Source of the DNA: Streptococcus sp. 263_SSPC
Lineage (GTDB): Bacteria > Bacillota > Bacilli > Lactobacillales > Aerococcaceae
NCBI RefSeq assembly: GCF_001071995.1
Contig: NZ_JVNU01000055.1
Span: forward strand, 1 to 58,222
DNA: 58,222 nucleotides
Direction: 5' to 3'
Positions within the stretch are counted from its first letter, which is position 1; each line of letters begins with the position of its first letter. Positions 49,225-57,949 of the stretch are shown in pieces. Below the pieces are notes generated by a model. It saw only the letters and a program-made list of their open reading frames with translations. It did not search any database and was not told the DNA's origin. The translations under genes were made by a program, and so were the position numbers.

Positions 49225-51309
49225 TTATCTATTAGCTTGCCTATTTCCATTTTGATTGAAATAGACTTCATAAACTTTTTTAGCTATCTTTGCCCCAAAG
49301 TCTAATGGCGCTCCACCTTTATAATAAGGAGCCACTACTGCTACAGCAATTTCCGGATTATCTTTTGGAGCGTAAGAAATAAATGTGGCATTATCAACAG
49401 CTACTTGTTGATATTTTGGAACTGGTCCACCATAAAACGCTTCTGCTGTACCAGACTTTCCTACTACTACTGGTGAAAAATCTTTAAATGGTGCAATAGA
49501 TGTCCCATTTTCACCATGTGTTACTAAATAGAGACCTTCCTTCACATGGTTTAATACCTCTTGACTAACTTGTAAAGAGTTCATCACTTTGATAGGAAGT
49601 GTTGTCTCTAAATTTCCAATGCCACCTGATTTGCTAGTTTCATGAATTTCCTTAACTAATCTTGGAGCTACACGAATACCGTTATTGGCAATTGTTGAAA
49701 TATATTGTGCTAATTGTAATGGAGTATATAAGTCGAACTGTCCGTACGCAAAGTCCAGTGCAGAGAAAGCATCTGCTGTTCCACCATTTATCCCTTTACC
49801 TTCATTTGGCAAATCAATTCCTGTTCTAACTCCTAAACCAAACTGTGCATAATATTCACGCAATTTATCAAATAAACTTAGATTAATATTTAGTCTTCCA
49901 CCTTTAACATATTCAGATTGGCCGCCCATTTTCATAGCCAATTTAATCATATATACGTTTGAAGACCTTTCCAGTGCTTGAATATCTGTCAACTCGATTT
50001 GACCATTCCTGTTAAACCATGAACTCTTCGGCGCTGACGCTTCAAATTCGATGGGTTCATCTAAAATAGTATTATTTTCTAAAGTAATAGCCCCGTCCAT
50101 ATAACCTGAAAGAACTGTTGCAGGTTTTACAACTGACCCCATTCCAAACGAATTATTGATAGCTCCCAAGGCATCATCCTCGATTCCAACCGCTTCAAAG
50201 TTTTCGTTATATTTGATTTTTTTACCTGTAATCCCGAGAATATCACCATTCTTTGGATTCATCACAACAATATAAACTCGGTCAGCTGTTTCATTTGTAA
50301 TTTCTCTTACAGTGTTTGTAGCGATATCCTCTAGTTTCTTCTGGAATTCGGTATCAATTGTTAGAATAAGATTTGACCCTGCTTTTCCAGGGTAAGTTTC
50401 ATTACTATTGACCACTTCACCCTTTGTATTGGTTTGTGATTTCATGACTGTTTTAGTTCCGCTAAGTACTGTTTCATATTGTTCTTCTAAATAGCTAGTT
50501 CCCACACGATCATTGAGTGAATATCCTTGTGCTAGTAAAGATTTTACTCTATCCGCTGGAAGACCCGTTTTTTCAGATGAAACAGTTCCAAGGATAGTCT
50601 TCAACATATCCCCCATTGGGTACTCACGATCCCAGTCAGAATCGATATCGATTCCTCGAAGCTCTCCAAGTCGTTCGCTAATTTTAGCAACTTCTTGTTC
50701 TGTGACCCCTTCATTTTTAAGTGTCACTGTCGATAAAGCGTACGCACTGTTCATCTTTGTAAAGATAGCAATCACTTGTTTTTCCGCATCGCTATAATTT
50801 ATTTCGTCGGCAGGAATATGTTCCAATTGCATTTCATACGTTTGACTTGTTGAAAGATTTTCTTTCGCGATTTTCTTCTTCTCATCCGCTGTAAGAAGAC
50901 TATCAAGTTTATCTGGATTTGTCGCAACCCAGTAATCCTTCAAATCACGTTCCTTCAAATCAGACACATCAACAGAAATCAATGTTGTTAATTTCTTAGC
51001 AATCTCTACCATCGTAGAAATTTTTGCATCCGCGGGTCTCGTATAGTTAATGGCAAGTTTAGGCTTATTTCCTACTAGAACACGCCCTTGACTATCGTAA
51101 ATTGAGCCACGAGGAACAGACTTTTTCGCTGTTGTCGTTTCTGTTCGTCGTACAAGTGCTACGAAATCTTCACCTTTAATTAATTGGATAAACGCTAATC
51201 GTGCTACTAAGGCAATAAACGAAAAGAATACAATTAAAAATAATAAATTCAATCGAAATGGAATATGTGATTTTTTCTTTTTCTTTTTAAATTTTCTTTT
51301 AGTAAGCAT
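49225..51309 (-). CDS. Class B penicillin-binding protein (PBP2B type)
   Basis: 694 aa from ATG 51309 (GGAG 6 nt upstream). A very basic N-terminus (KRKFKKKKKKSH) precedes one span (LLFLIVFFSFIALVARLAFI). Dimerisation domain with RRTETTTAKKSVPRGSIYDS, then transpeptidase with SVVK (GMGSVVKPATVLSG), SSN (ERSSNVYMIKLAMK) and KSGT (VVGKSGTAEAF). Long insertions around 90-200 are typical of streptococcal/enterococcal PBP2b. Septal or peripheral cross-linking enzyme; it is a beta-lactam target. Confidence 0.92.
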   Translation of the reverse strand: MLTKRKFKKKKKKSHIPFRLNLLFLIVFFSFIALVARLAFIQLIKGEDFVALVRRTETTTAKKSVPRGSIYDSQGRVLVGNKPKLAINYTRPADAKISTMVEIAKKLTTLISVDVSDLKERDLKDYWVATNPDKLDSLLTADEKKKIAKENLSTSQTYEMQLEHIPADEINYSDAEKQVIAIFTKMNSAYALSTVTLKNEGVTEQEVAKISERLGELRGIDIDSDWDREYPMGDMLKTILGTVSSEKTGLPADRVKSLLAQGYSLNDRVGTSYLEEQYETVLSGTKTVMKSQTNTKGEVVNSNETYPGKAGSNLILTIDTEFQKKLEDIATNTVREITNETADRVYIVVMNPKNGDILGITGKKIKYNENFEAVGIEDDALGAINNSFGMGSVVKPATVLSGYMDGAITLENNTILDEPIEFEASAPKSSWFNRNGQIELTDIQALERSSNVYMIKLAMKMGGQSEYVKGGRLNINLSLFDKLREYYAQFGLGVRTGIDLPNEGKGINGGTADAFSALDFAYGQFDLYTPLQLAQYISTIANNGIRVAPRLVKEIHETSKSGGIGNLETTLPIKVMNSLQVSQEVLNHVKEGLYLVTHGENGTSIAPFKDFSPVVVGKSGTAEAFYGGPVPKYQQVAVDNATFISYAPKDNPEIAVAVVAPYYKGGAPLDFGAKIAKKVYEVYFNQNGNRQANR

Positions 51310-51484
51310 AATACACTCCATAAACTTTCTAGTAACTCATAATAGTATACCACAAATCTTCCCCTAATCCGTATAAAAAGGGGTTAGAAAATAGTTAAGT
51401 TTTTTCGAATTAAAGACTAATTTCCCGTGCAGCCTCCGTGTTTTCATGCTATGCTAACAGTAACGATTAGAAAGGAGGATATAC

Positions 51485-51496
51485 ATGCAAAAATGA
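51485..51496 (+). CDS. Three-codon mini-ORF upstream of yfhO
   Basis: AAGGAGG, six bases, then ATG-CAA-AAA-TGA. The TGA overlaps the ATG pair of yfhO (51493 and 51496), which are too far (14-17 nt) from the ribosome site for efficient direct initiation. Suggests re-initiation; see findings. Confidence 0.4.
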   Translation: MQK

Positions 51497-54072
51497 TGAC
51501 AAAGAAGAAATACTATACGATCAGTGTTTTGATTCCAGCAGTGATGATTTTAGCGATTTTTCTGCTATTTTCAATCATTCCCTTTGGACATCACACATGG
51601 TTGACGATTGACCTTGGACAGCAATATGTCGACTTCTTTAGTTACTACCAGGACACCCTCCTACATCATCCGGAGCAATTCTTCTATAGTTTTTCGAAAT
51701 CTATCGGTGGTGAAATGGTGAGTTTATGGTCGTACTATTTACTGAGTCCGTTTAATCTGATCTTTTTACTCATCCCTCGTTCGGCAATCGCCATGGGTGT
51801 GTCCCTTCTTATTTTCTTGAAACTCGTTTCTTGTACAGTAAGCTTTGCAGTGTTGCTAGATGTGAAATTCAAGCAAAGAAATGGAACAGCGCTTCTCTTT
51901 GCACTCTCTTACGGATTTATGAGTTATCTTTCAGCCAACCAATTTAATGTGATGTGGTTGGATGCCCTCATTGCCCTTCCACTCATCATCCTTGGCGTGG
52001 ATGCACTCTTACAAAAACGGAATCCGTTATATTATGTATTTCCTTTATCGCTCACCATTTTGAGTAACTACTATACTGGATATATGATTTGCCTCTTTCT
52101 AGGCCTCTATTTCCCGTATGCCTATTTAACATCAGTTGATACTTTCTCTTGGAAGATCTTTGGAAAGCAATTTGGACGATTTATCTTTTATAGTGTTCTT
52201 TCCGTTGGACTCATTACAGTCATTCTACTCCCAACATTTTATAGTCTACTTGGAAGCAAAGGGACAGCGACTACCATCGCTTGGAGTCTAAAGTCTGAAT
52301 ATAATCCGCTACTTATGGCTTCTAAACTCTTTATCGGTAGTTTCGACTTCCATGAAATGCAAAAAGGATATCCGAATATTTTTGTAGGCAGTCTGGCCTT
52401 ATTTAGCTTCCTAGGTTACTTCAAAGAGAAAAGGATTTCCCTATTCCAACGTCTCTACGCGTTATTCATTACGGTTATCATCCTCATCAGCTTTAATATT
52501 GAGATGCTTGATAAGCTGTGGCATGCGGGGCAATTCCCGAATTGGTATTCCTATCGTTTCTCCTTTCTCTTCAGTTTCTGGATAGTCTTTCTCGGCTACC
52601 AATGGGCACTGAAGAAAACAACTATTGGTGTTCGCGAGACATTCGTTTATTTCATCCTTATTTTAGCTGCGGGTATTGGATTTATCCTCTTCCCACAAGA
52701 CTATTTACAAGGCTGGCAAATAGCGCTTGGCTTCGGGCTCTCCATGGGAATCTTGTATAGTCTCATTTTAATCGGACGTGGCAAAAGAATGCATCAAAAA
52801 TTCCTGATTTCATTTGTGGTGATTGAACTGCTCTTAAACAGCATCATTACCTTATCTAGACTGGGTTATGAGATGAATTCTGAATTCAGCGCTTACCAAT
52901 CATCATTAGAAAACTGGTCTACTGTATTACGCCCTGCAGAAAATGAATTTTATCGCAGCGAGAAAACGATGCTTCGTTCGAAAAATGATAGCCTCCAAGT
53001 TCCAACTTATGGCGTATCCCATTTTTCATCCACCTTTGAAAAAGAAACGGAACGATTCTTTGATGCAATTGGAGTCCGCCAAGGAAACGCCTATGTGAAC
53101 TACAGTAATGGTACTCTATTAACGGATGCATTACTGGGTATCAAAAATACCTTTATCGAGACCACAGACGCCACTTATAATGAACGTTGGGAACGAAAAG
53201 ACTTGGAAGATTTCTCAACAATCGCGAGCTTTGACGAGGGACACATTGTCACAAATCCAAACGCCCTCTCGATCGCATATCCGATGAAAGCTATCTTGAA
53301 ATCAATGAAGGTGCCAACAAACCACCCGATTACGATGCAAAATCAATTAGCGAATGCTCTTAGTGGAACAACAAGTCCAAAAAATATTTTCACAAAAGTG
53401 CCTTATGAGATGACTTTCGAAAATATTAGTGCCTCACCTGTTGTGTATCAGCGGGTTCAATTAGAGGACAATACTCGATTTGGAACAATCACACTGACCT
53501 TTACTCCTGAAACCAACGATCCGATTTACTTAGAGATGGCAGGAACGATTGGAGAAGAAGATTTGGAAATGACACTAAATGGTGAACCGTATGCCTTTTA
53601 TCCGGTTCAATCAAAACCCGTTCTTCTCAGCGTCGCCAAGAATCAAAAAGGTCACCCGCAAACACTTCAAATTATCGTGAAAGCGGATGGTTTTGAATTT
53701 TCTAAACTTAGTCTCTACTCGTTAAACACGACTCTCTTAAACGAACGATTAGAACAAACGAAAGCACAAGAGTTAAAACTGGAAACTTTCTCAGCCACTC
53801 AATTTTCAGGAACAATGGATGTCTTAGAAGACTCGACTGTTCTTACAACAATTCCTTATTCTAAAGGTTGGAAAGTATGGGTGGACGGCCAAGAAGTGCA
53901 AACTTACAAGATTTTGGATAGCCTGCTTGGATTTACAATTTCCAAGGGAGCTCACCACATCGAGTATCGTTATACGACTCCATTCTTACTGGAAGGAAGT
54001 CTTGTGAGTCTTGCTTCACTTCTACTACTCAGTTACATTTTATATAAACGCAAAAAGACCGATGCCTCTTAG
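51493..54072 (+). CDS. yfhO: YfhO-family large membrane protein
   Basis: 859 aa from ATG 51493 (upstream in-frame codons precede the ribosome site). About 12-13 spans in the first 450 residues; diagnostic GHHTWLTIDLGQQYVDFFSY and NQFNVMWLDALIALPLIILG. A large extracytoplasmic domain follows (about 480-830), then a final span (LVSLASLLLLSYILYKRKK). YfhO proteins resemble C-superfamily glycosyltransferases and are implicated in lipoteichoic acid or wall glycosylation in Firmicutes. Symbol from family; substrate unknown. Confidence 0.88.
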   Translation: MMTKKKYYTISVLIPAVMILAIFLLFSIIPFGHHTWLTIDLGQQYVDFFSYYQDTLLHHPEQFFYSFSKSIGGEMVSLWSYYLLSPFNLIFLLIPRSAIAMGVSLLIFLKLVSCTVSFAVLLDVKFKQRNGTALLFALSYGFMSYLSANQFNVMWLDALIALPLIILGVDALLQKRNPLYYVFPLSLTILSNYYTGYMICLFLGLYFPYAYLTSVDTFSWKIFGKQFGRFIFYSVLSVGLITVILLPTFYSLLGSKGTATTIAWSLKSEYNPLLMASKLFIGSFDFHEMQKGYPNIFVGSLALFSFLGYFKEKRISLFQRLYALFITVIILISFNIEMLDKLWHAGQFPNWYSYRFSFLFSFWIVFLGYQWALKKTTIGVRETFVYFILILAAGIGFILFPQDYLQGWQIALGFGLSMGILYSLILIGRGKRMHQKFLISFVVIELLLNSIITLSRLGYEMNSEFSAYQSSLENWSTVLRPAENEFYRSEKTMLRSKNDSLQVPTYGVSHFSSTFEKETERFFDAIGVRQGNAYVNYSNGTLLTDALLGIKNTFIETTDATYNERWERKDLEDFSTIASFDEGHIVTNPNALSIAYPMKAILKSMKVPTNHPITMQNQLANALSGTTSPKNIFTKVPYEMTFENISASPVVYQRVQLEDNTRFGTITLTFTPETNDPIYLEMAGTIGEEDLEMTLNGEPYAFYPVQSKPVLLSVAKNQKGHPQTLQIIVKADGFEFSKLSLYSLNTTLLNERLEQTKAQELKLETFSATQFSGTMDVLEDSTVLTTIPYSKGWKVWVDGQEVQTYKILDSLLGFTISKGAHHIEYRYTTPFLLEGSLVSLASLLLLSYILYKRKKTDAS

Positions 54073-54096
54073 GAGACACCGGTCTTCGTTTTTTTA
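54055..54096 (+). terminator. Terminator after yfhO
   Basis: AAGACCGATGCCTCT and AGGAGACACCGGTCTT pair with small mismatches, then CGTTTTTTT; it overlaps the yfhO stop codon. Confidence 0.82.
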
Positions 54097-54100
54097 TAGA

Positions 54101-54709
54101 TTATTTAGCAGCTTCAAAACGGCGAGCTACTTCATCCCAGTTTACAACATTCCAGAATGCTGAAATATAATCTGGGCGACGGTTTTGGTAGTTTAGGTAG
54201 TATGCATGTTCCCATACATCTAATCCTAACAATGGAGTTTTACCTTCTGATAGAGGGCTATCTTGGTTTGGAGTAGAAACTACTTCTAATTTTCCGTTAG
54301 AAAGTACTAACCAAGCCCAACCTGACCCAAAGCGAGTTGCTGCTGCTTGTGCAAACACTTTTTTGAATTCCTCGAAGCTTCCGAATGCTTCATTGATAGC
54401 TGCTAATAAAGCACCTTCTGGAGCTTTTGCACCATCAAGAGATAATTGAGTCCAGAATAAGCTGTGGTTTGCATGTCCGCCACCATTGTTGCGAACAGCT
54501 ACACGGATATCTTCAGGAACAGCGTCTAAATCGCTAATTAATTCTTCAACTGTTTTTTCGAATAATTCAGGGTGTTTTTCTACCGCTGCGTTTAAATTTG
54601 TAACATATGCATTGTGATGTTTGTCATGGTGGATTTCCATTGTACGTGCATCAAAATGTGGTTCTAATGCGTCAAACGCGTATTCTAATTTTGGTAATTC
54701 ATAAGTCAT
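54101..54709 (-). CDS. sodA: Superoxide dismutase, Mn/Fe type
   Basis: 202 aa from ATG 54709 (AGGAGGA upstream). Starts [20 protein letters not shown]. Metal ligands in [12 protein letters not shown] (His), [10 protein letters not shown] (His), and [16 protein letters not shown] (Asp, His). GWAWLV and the Gly-Gly-His-Ala-Asn segment favour the Mn form. Cytoplasmic. Possible promoter TTGCGT-18-TATGAT upstream on the minus strand (about 54765-54795). Confidence 0.95.
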   Translation of the reverse strand: MTYELPKLEYAFDALEPHFDARTMEIHHDKHHNAYVTNLNAAVEKHPELFEKTVEELISDLDAVPEDIRVAVRNNGGGHANHSLFWTQLSLDGAKAPEGALLAAINEAFGSFEEFKKVFAQAAATRFGSGWAWLVLSNGKLEVVSTPNQDSPLSEGKTPLLGLDVWEHAYYLNYQNRRPDYISAFWNVVNWDEVARRFEAAK

Positions 54710-54838
54710 TACTAAATTCCTCCTAAAATTAAATACAGTTATGAAAACTGTTTCTTTCTTCATTCATCATACCACCCACTAAACACGATACGCAAAAATT
54801 ATGCCCACTCTCCCAAATCCCCCAAGCGCGTTAATTTA

Positions 54839-54847
54839 TGGTATAAT
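54839..54847 (+). promoter_or_regulatory. Extended -10 promoter of the helicase gene
   Basis: TG-G-TATAAT, 37 nt before the helicase start; no clear -35. Confidence 0.5.
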
Positions 54848-54883
54848 AATCCCGCTACATAGAGAAAGAAAAGAGATGAAAAC

Positions 54884-56188
54884 ATGAAATTTACAGATTA
54901 TGCATTACAGCCCTATTTGCAAAAAGCCTTGGCTGACTTAAAATTTACACAACCAACCCCTATTCAAGAACGTATCATTCCTCTTTTATTAAAAGGAGAA
55001 TCTGTGATTGGTCAATCGCAAACTGGGAGCGGAAAGAGTCACAGTTTCCTATTACCACTTATCAATAAAATTGACCCTAGCCGTCAAGAATTGCAACTAG
55101 TGATTACTGTTCCAAGTCGTGAACTCGCAGAGCAATTAACCGCTGTTGCAGCTCAACTGATTTCATTTAGTGATACAGAAATCTTATTAGAAAAATGTAT
55201 CGGTGGTACAGATAAAAAACGACAAGTGGCAAAATTGACACAAACCCAACCTCATATCGTGATTGGGACACCTGGTCGTATTTTCGATTTAATGCAAGAG
55301 AATGCGCTCTTCGTTCAAACCGTTCAAATGATGGTCGTCGATGAAGCCGATATGACATTTGACTTAGGGTTCTTAGAAACTGTCGATGAAATCGCGTCTC
55401 GTATGCCAGAAAACTTACAAATGTCTGTTTTCTCCGCAACAATTCCAGATAAGATTAAACCATTCTTGAAGAAATACTTGGGCAATCCAAAGGTGATTCA
55501 AATCGAGAATACACAACTCGTTTCACCAACGATTAAAAACCAATTACTAGTTACAAAGGCTCAAAATCCAATGGACGTTCTTCGTCAGTTACTTGTAATG
55601 GGACATCCTTACCTCGTACTTATTTTCGTAAATACGAAGCAAAAAGCAGACGAAGTGACAAAAGACCTTCGCAGCCATAACTTCAAAGTAGCAACGATTC
55701 ACGGAGATATTCCTTCAAGAGAACGTCGTCGTGTGATGAAACAAATTCAACAAATGGATTATCAATTCGTTGTCGCAACCGACCTTGCTGCACGTGGAAT
55801 CGATATCGAAGGAGTTTCTCATGTCATCAACTTAGAAATCCCTGGCGAATTAGAATTCTTCATTCACCGTGTTGGACGTACTGGACGTAATGGTCTTGAA
55901 GGAACAGCTATCACCTTCTACACACCAGATCAAGAACAAGCCATCCAAACATTAGAAGGAAAAGGCATCTCATTTGAAACGGTTGAATTGAAAAATGGTG
56001 AGCTAGTGGAAAGTTATGACCGCTCTCGTCGTGAGAAACGTAAAAATACGCAATCGAAAGACTTAGATCCTCGTCTTAAAGGGATGATTAAGAAGGCGAA
56101 GAAAAAAGTAAAACCTGGGTACAAGAAAAAACTTGGCCAAGAGATTCGTCAGAAACAGCGTAGACAAAATCGTACAAAAAATAAATAG
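54884..56188 (+). CDS. cshB: DEAD-box RNA helicase, CshB type
   Basis: 434 aa. Q motif FTQPTPIQERIIP, motif I QSQTGSGKSHSF, Ib TPGRIFDL, II VDEADMTF, III FSATIP, V ATDLAARGIDIEG and VI HRVGRTGR. Basic C-terminal tail (KKAKKKVKPGYKKKLGQEIR). The FTDYALQPYLQKALADLKFT start and tail fit CshB rather than CshA. Acts in cold adaptation, rRNA processing and mRNA decay. Confidence 0.9.
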   Translation: MKFTDYALQPYLQKALADLKFTQPTPIQERIIPLLLKGESVIGQSQTGSGKSHSFLLPLINKIDPSRQELQLVITVPSRELAEQLTAVAAQLISFSDTEILLEKCIGGTDKKRQVAKLTQTQPHIVIGTPGRIFDLMQENALFVQTVQMMVVDEADMTFDLGFLETVDEIASRMPENLQMSVFSATIPDKIKPFLKKYLGNPKVIQIENTQLVSPTIKNQLLVTKAQNPMDVLRQLLVMGHPYLVLIFVNTKQKADEVTKDLRSHNFKVATIHGDIPSRERRRVMKQIQQMDYQFVVATDLAARGIDIEGVSHVINLEIPGELEFFIHRVGRTGRNGLEGTAITFYTPDQEQAIQTLEGKGISFETVELKNGELVESYDRSRREKRKNTQSKDLDPRLKGMIKKAKKKVKPGYKKKLGQEIRQKQRRQNRTKNK

Positions 56189-56211
56189 TACAGAATATTT
56201 TTAATTTAGAC

Positions 56212-56395
56212 GATTACGAAGAATCCTTACGGATATCTTCATAGTAATAGTGACGAGGCACCAGCTCGAGCCTAGTGTCTCTCGCCTTTAAAGCCTCAAA
56301 GGGGACGTACGGAATTAAATTCCTACGTCCCCTAATTCGTTTTAATGCAACTTCCCGTCACTATTACTATAGAATCCGTATATTTCTTCGTAATC
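56212..56395 (-). repeat. Long hairpin repeat, copy G (inverted)
   Basis: Outer arms GATTACGAAG / CTTCGTAATC, ACGGATATCTTCATAGTAAT / ATTACTATAGAATCCGT, AGTGACG / CGTCACT. Read on the minus strand: AACGAATTA, inner stem AGGGGACGTAGGAATTTAAT / TCCGTACGTCCCCT, TTTGAGGCTTTAAAGGCGAG, side hairpin to GCTCGAGC and TGGTGCC. Sits in gap 56189-56494 between convergent cshB and the DUF1189 gene. Confidence 0.86.
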
Positions 56396-56444
56396 TCAGT
56401 ATAGAAATTTAGTCTCTACTATTTATTTTTTATCGATTTTGTCA

Positions 56445-56490
56445 AAAGAAAAACTCTTAGAAACGACTTGTTCGTGGTTTCTAAGAGTTA
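56445..56490 (-). terminator. Terminator after the DUF1189 gene
   Basis: AACTCTTAGAAAC and GTTTCTAAGAGTT flank CACGAACAAGTC, followed by TTTCTTTTG on the minus strand. Confidence 0.85.
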
Positions 56491-56494
56491 TTTT

Positions 56495-57286
56495 TTATTG
56501 GTTTTTATTTTGCTGAGCGATGAATTCTCGCATTCCAAGGAGCCAGTTGAATGTCGATGTCACTAGTAGATACATAAACATCCCTACTCCTCCGCCGATT
56601 CCTAACACGCCAATCACCATATAGATGGTTGCTGGTAGGAACATAGCAGCAATCGTTAACTGTTTCGATACGGTTGGATGCATTTGAATGTAGGCTCTCA
56701 TAAACAACGCCGTTAATAATCGTACGACGAAGCTGATGATAATCATTAAAATATAAACGACAATCGTATTATAAACAAAGCCGAATAACATAACACCGAT
56801 AAATACCATCCACAATTTTGATTGGAACTCTTGAATAAACTGCTCTACATTTGATTTATTAAAGCCGTTTAAGCCTTCATAAGAAAATTTTGAGGTATTA
56901 ATGATGGTGTCTACAACAATATGGTCTTGTAAAATCCCGATGGATGGAATCCCTTGACTAGATTCAGACGTCACATCATTATCCGTTGACTTCCCACTTG
57001 GGTCAAATACAATATTGAAAACATCAGAACGGTAAACAAATCCTGTATTTTCACCCGCCGATAACTTCCCACCTTGAATCGAGAGGTCTGGGAACTGTTT
57101 TGCTACGATTCCTAAATTCGTATTCATGCTTGCGATATCTTTTCCTGCACGAATAAAGCCAGGAATCGAAAGAAGTAATACGAGCAGGAAAAAGATTCCT
57201 TTAATTTTCTTCAGTGGATTTTGTAAAATTGTCCAAATTTTATTAGGTTTTAAAATACTCAATTGAATAAACTCTCTAATCGTCAT
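56495..57286 (-). CDS. DUF1189-family membrane protein
   Basis: 263 aa. One N-terminal span (IKGIFFLLVLLLSIPGFIRA), an extracytoplasmic domain of about 110 residues (SIQGGKLSAGENTGFVYRSD), then four spans to the C-terminus. The layout and the SIQGGKL / VFDPSGK pattern match DUF1189 proteins. GGAGGCG precedes the start. Function unknown; envelope-associated. Confidence 0.8.
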   Translation of the reverse strand: MTIREFIQLSILKPNKIWTILQNPLKKIKGIFFLLVLLLSIPGFIRAGKDIASMNTNLGIVAKQFPDLSIQGGKLSAGENTGFVYRSDVFNIVFDPSGKSTDNDVTSESSQGIPSIGILQDHIVVDTIINTSKFSYEGLNGFNKSNVEQFIQEFQSKLWMVFIGVMLFGFVYNTIVVYILMIIISFVVRLLTALFMRAYIQMHPTVSKQLTIAAMFLPATIYMVIGVLGIGGGVGMFMYLLVTSTFNWLLGMREFIAQQNKNQ

Positions 57287-57404
57287 GTGCGCCTCCTATA
57301 TAGAGAACAGTTTACAGAAAAAGAGCGATTTTTTCAACAGAAGGGCGTTAATCGATGAGAATGCATATCTAAGATATTCCTAAAAATCCTCTCTCTCAGT
57401 CCCC

Positions 57405-57609
57405 TGCTTAACGCTGCATTCGTGGCTTGAAACGTAGCTTCCTGTTCTTTTTTTCAAGATCCTCAGTTTATTATAATAGCAATTTCAGCTTCTAAATATG
57501 TAGTTTGTTCACGTAATTGAACTAATTCTCTTTCGGATTCTAAAAGATTATCAGTCATAACTTCTTTATTCATAATTGGCTCCTTAGATAATGGTCGTCC
57601 TTTTTCTCA
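57405..57609 (-). pseudogene. Degenerate IS3-family OrfA piece
   Basis: A 36-codon ORF (57463-57573, GGAGCC upstream) reads MNKEVMTDNLLESERELVQL then REQTTYLEAEIAIIIN. Upstream in the same frame lies EKGRPLSKEPI after a stop, and downstream in another frame KLRILKKR. Joined, KGRP ... ELVQLREQTTYLEAEIAI ... KLRILKK resembles the end of IS3-type OrfA, with its basic KGRP patch and leucine zipper. Frameshifts and stops show it is dead. The rest of the gap 57287-57949 shows no other gene. Identification is tentative. Confidence 0.4.
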
Positions 57610-57855
57610 TTCTGTAAGAGTTTCCCCATTTAAAACCTGTAGCACGCATGTCAATTTTTTCTCTAGCATCTATTTCCTTTGTGTTCTAACGTACTCTAAT
57701 CCAAAGGGCCGAGAATTATTCAATTTTTTCAAATACAAGTATGTTTTTCCGGAAACTCCTTTTCATAACTCTTTCATGCGAGTCAGCCCATATTCCTCAT
57801 TGATATAATTCGACACATTTCATATTGAATTCCAATAAGTAGCGCAAAATAAATA

Positions 57856-57884
57856 CCCCCTTTACTAGTTTTCCAGTAAAGGGG
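57856..57884 (-). terminator. Terminator after the LPXTG gene
   Basis: CCCCTTTACTG and CTAGTAAAGGGG pair around GAAAA on the minus strand, followed by GTATTTATTTTG. Confidence 0.75.
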
Positions 57885-57949
57885 ATACATATCAGGTAGC
57901 AGACCTACATTTTTACTTCTTAAATTGTTCTTGTTAAATATTAAGAGTT

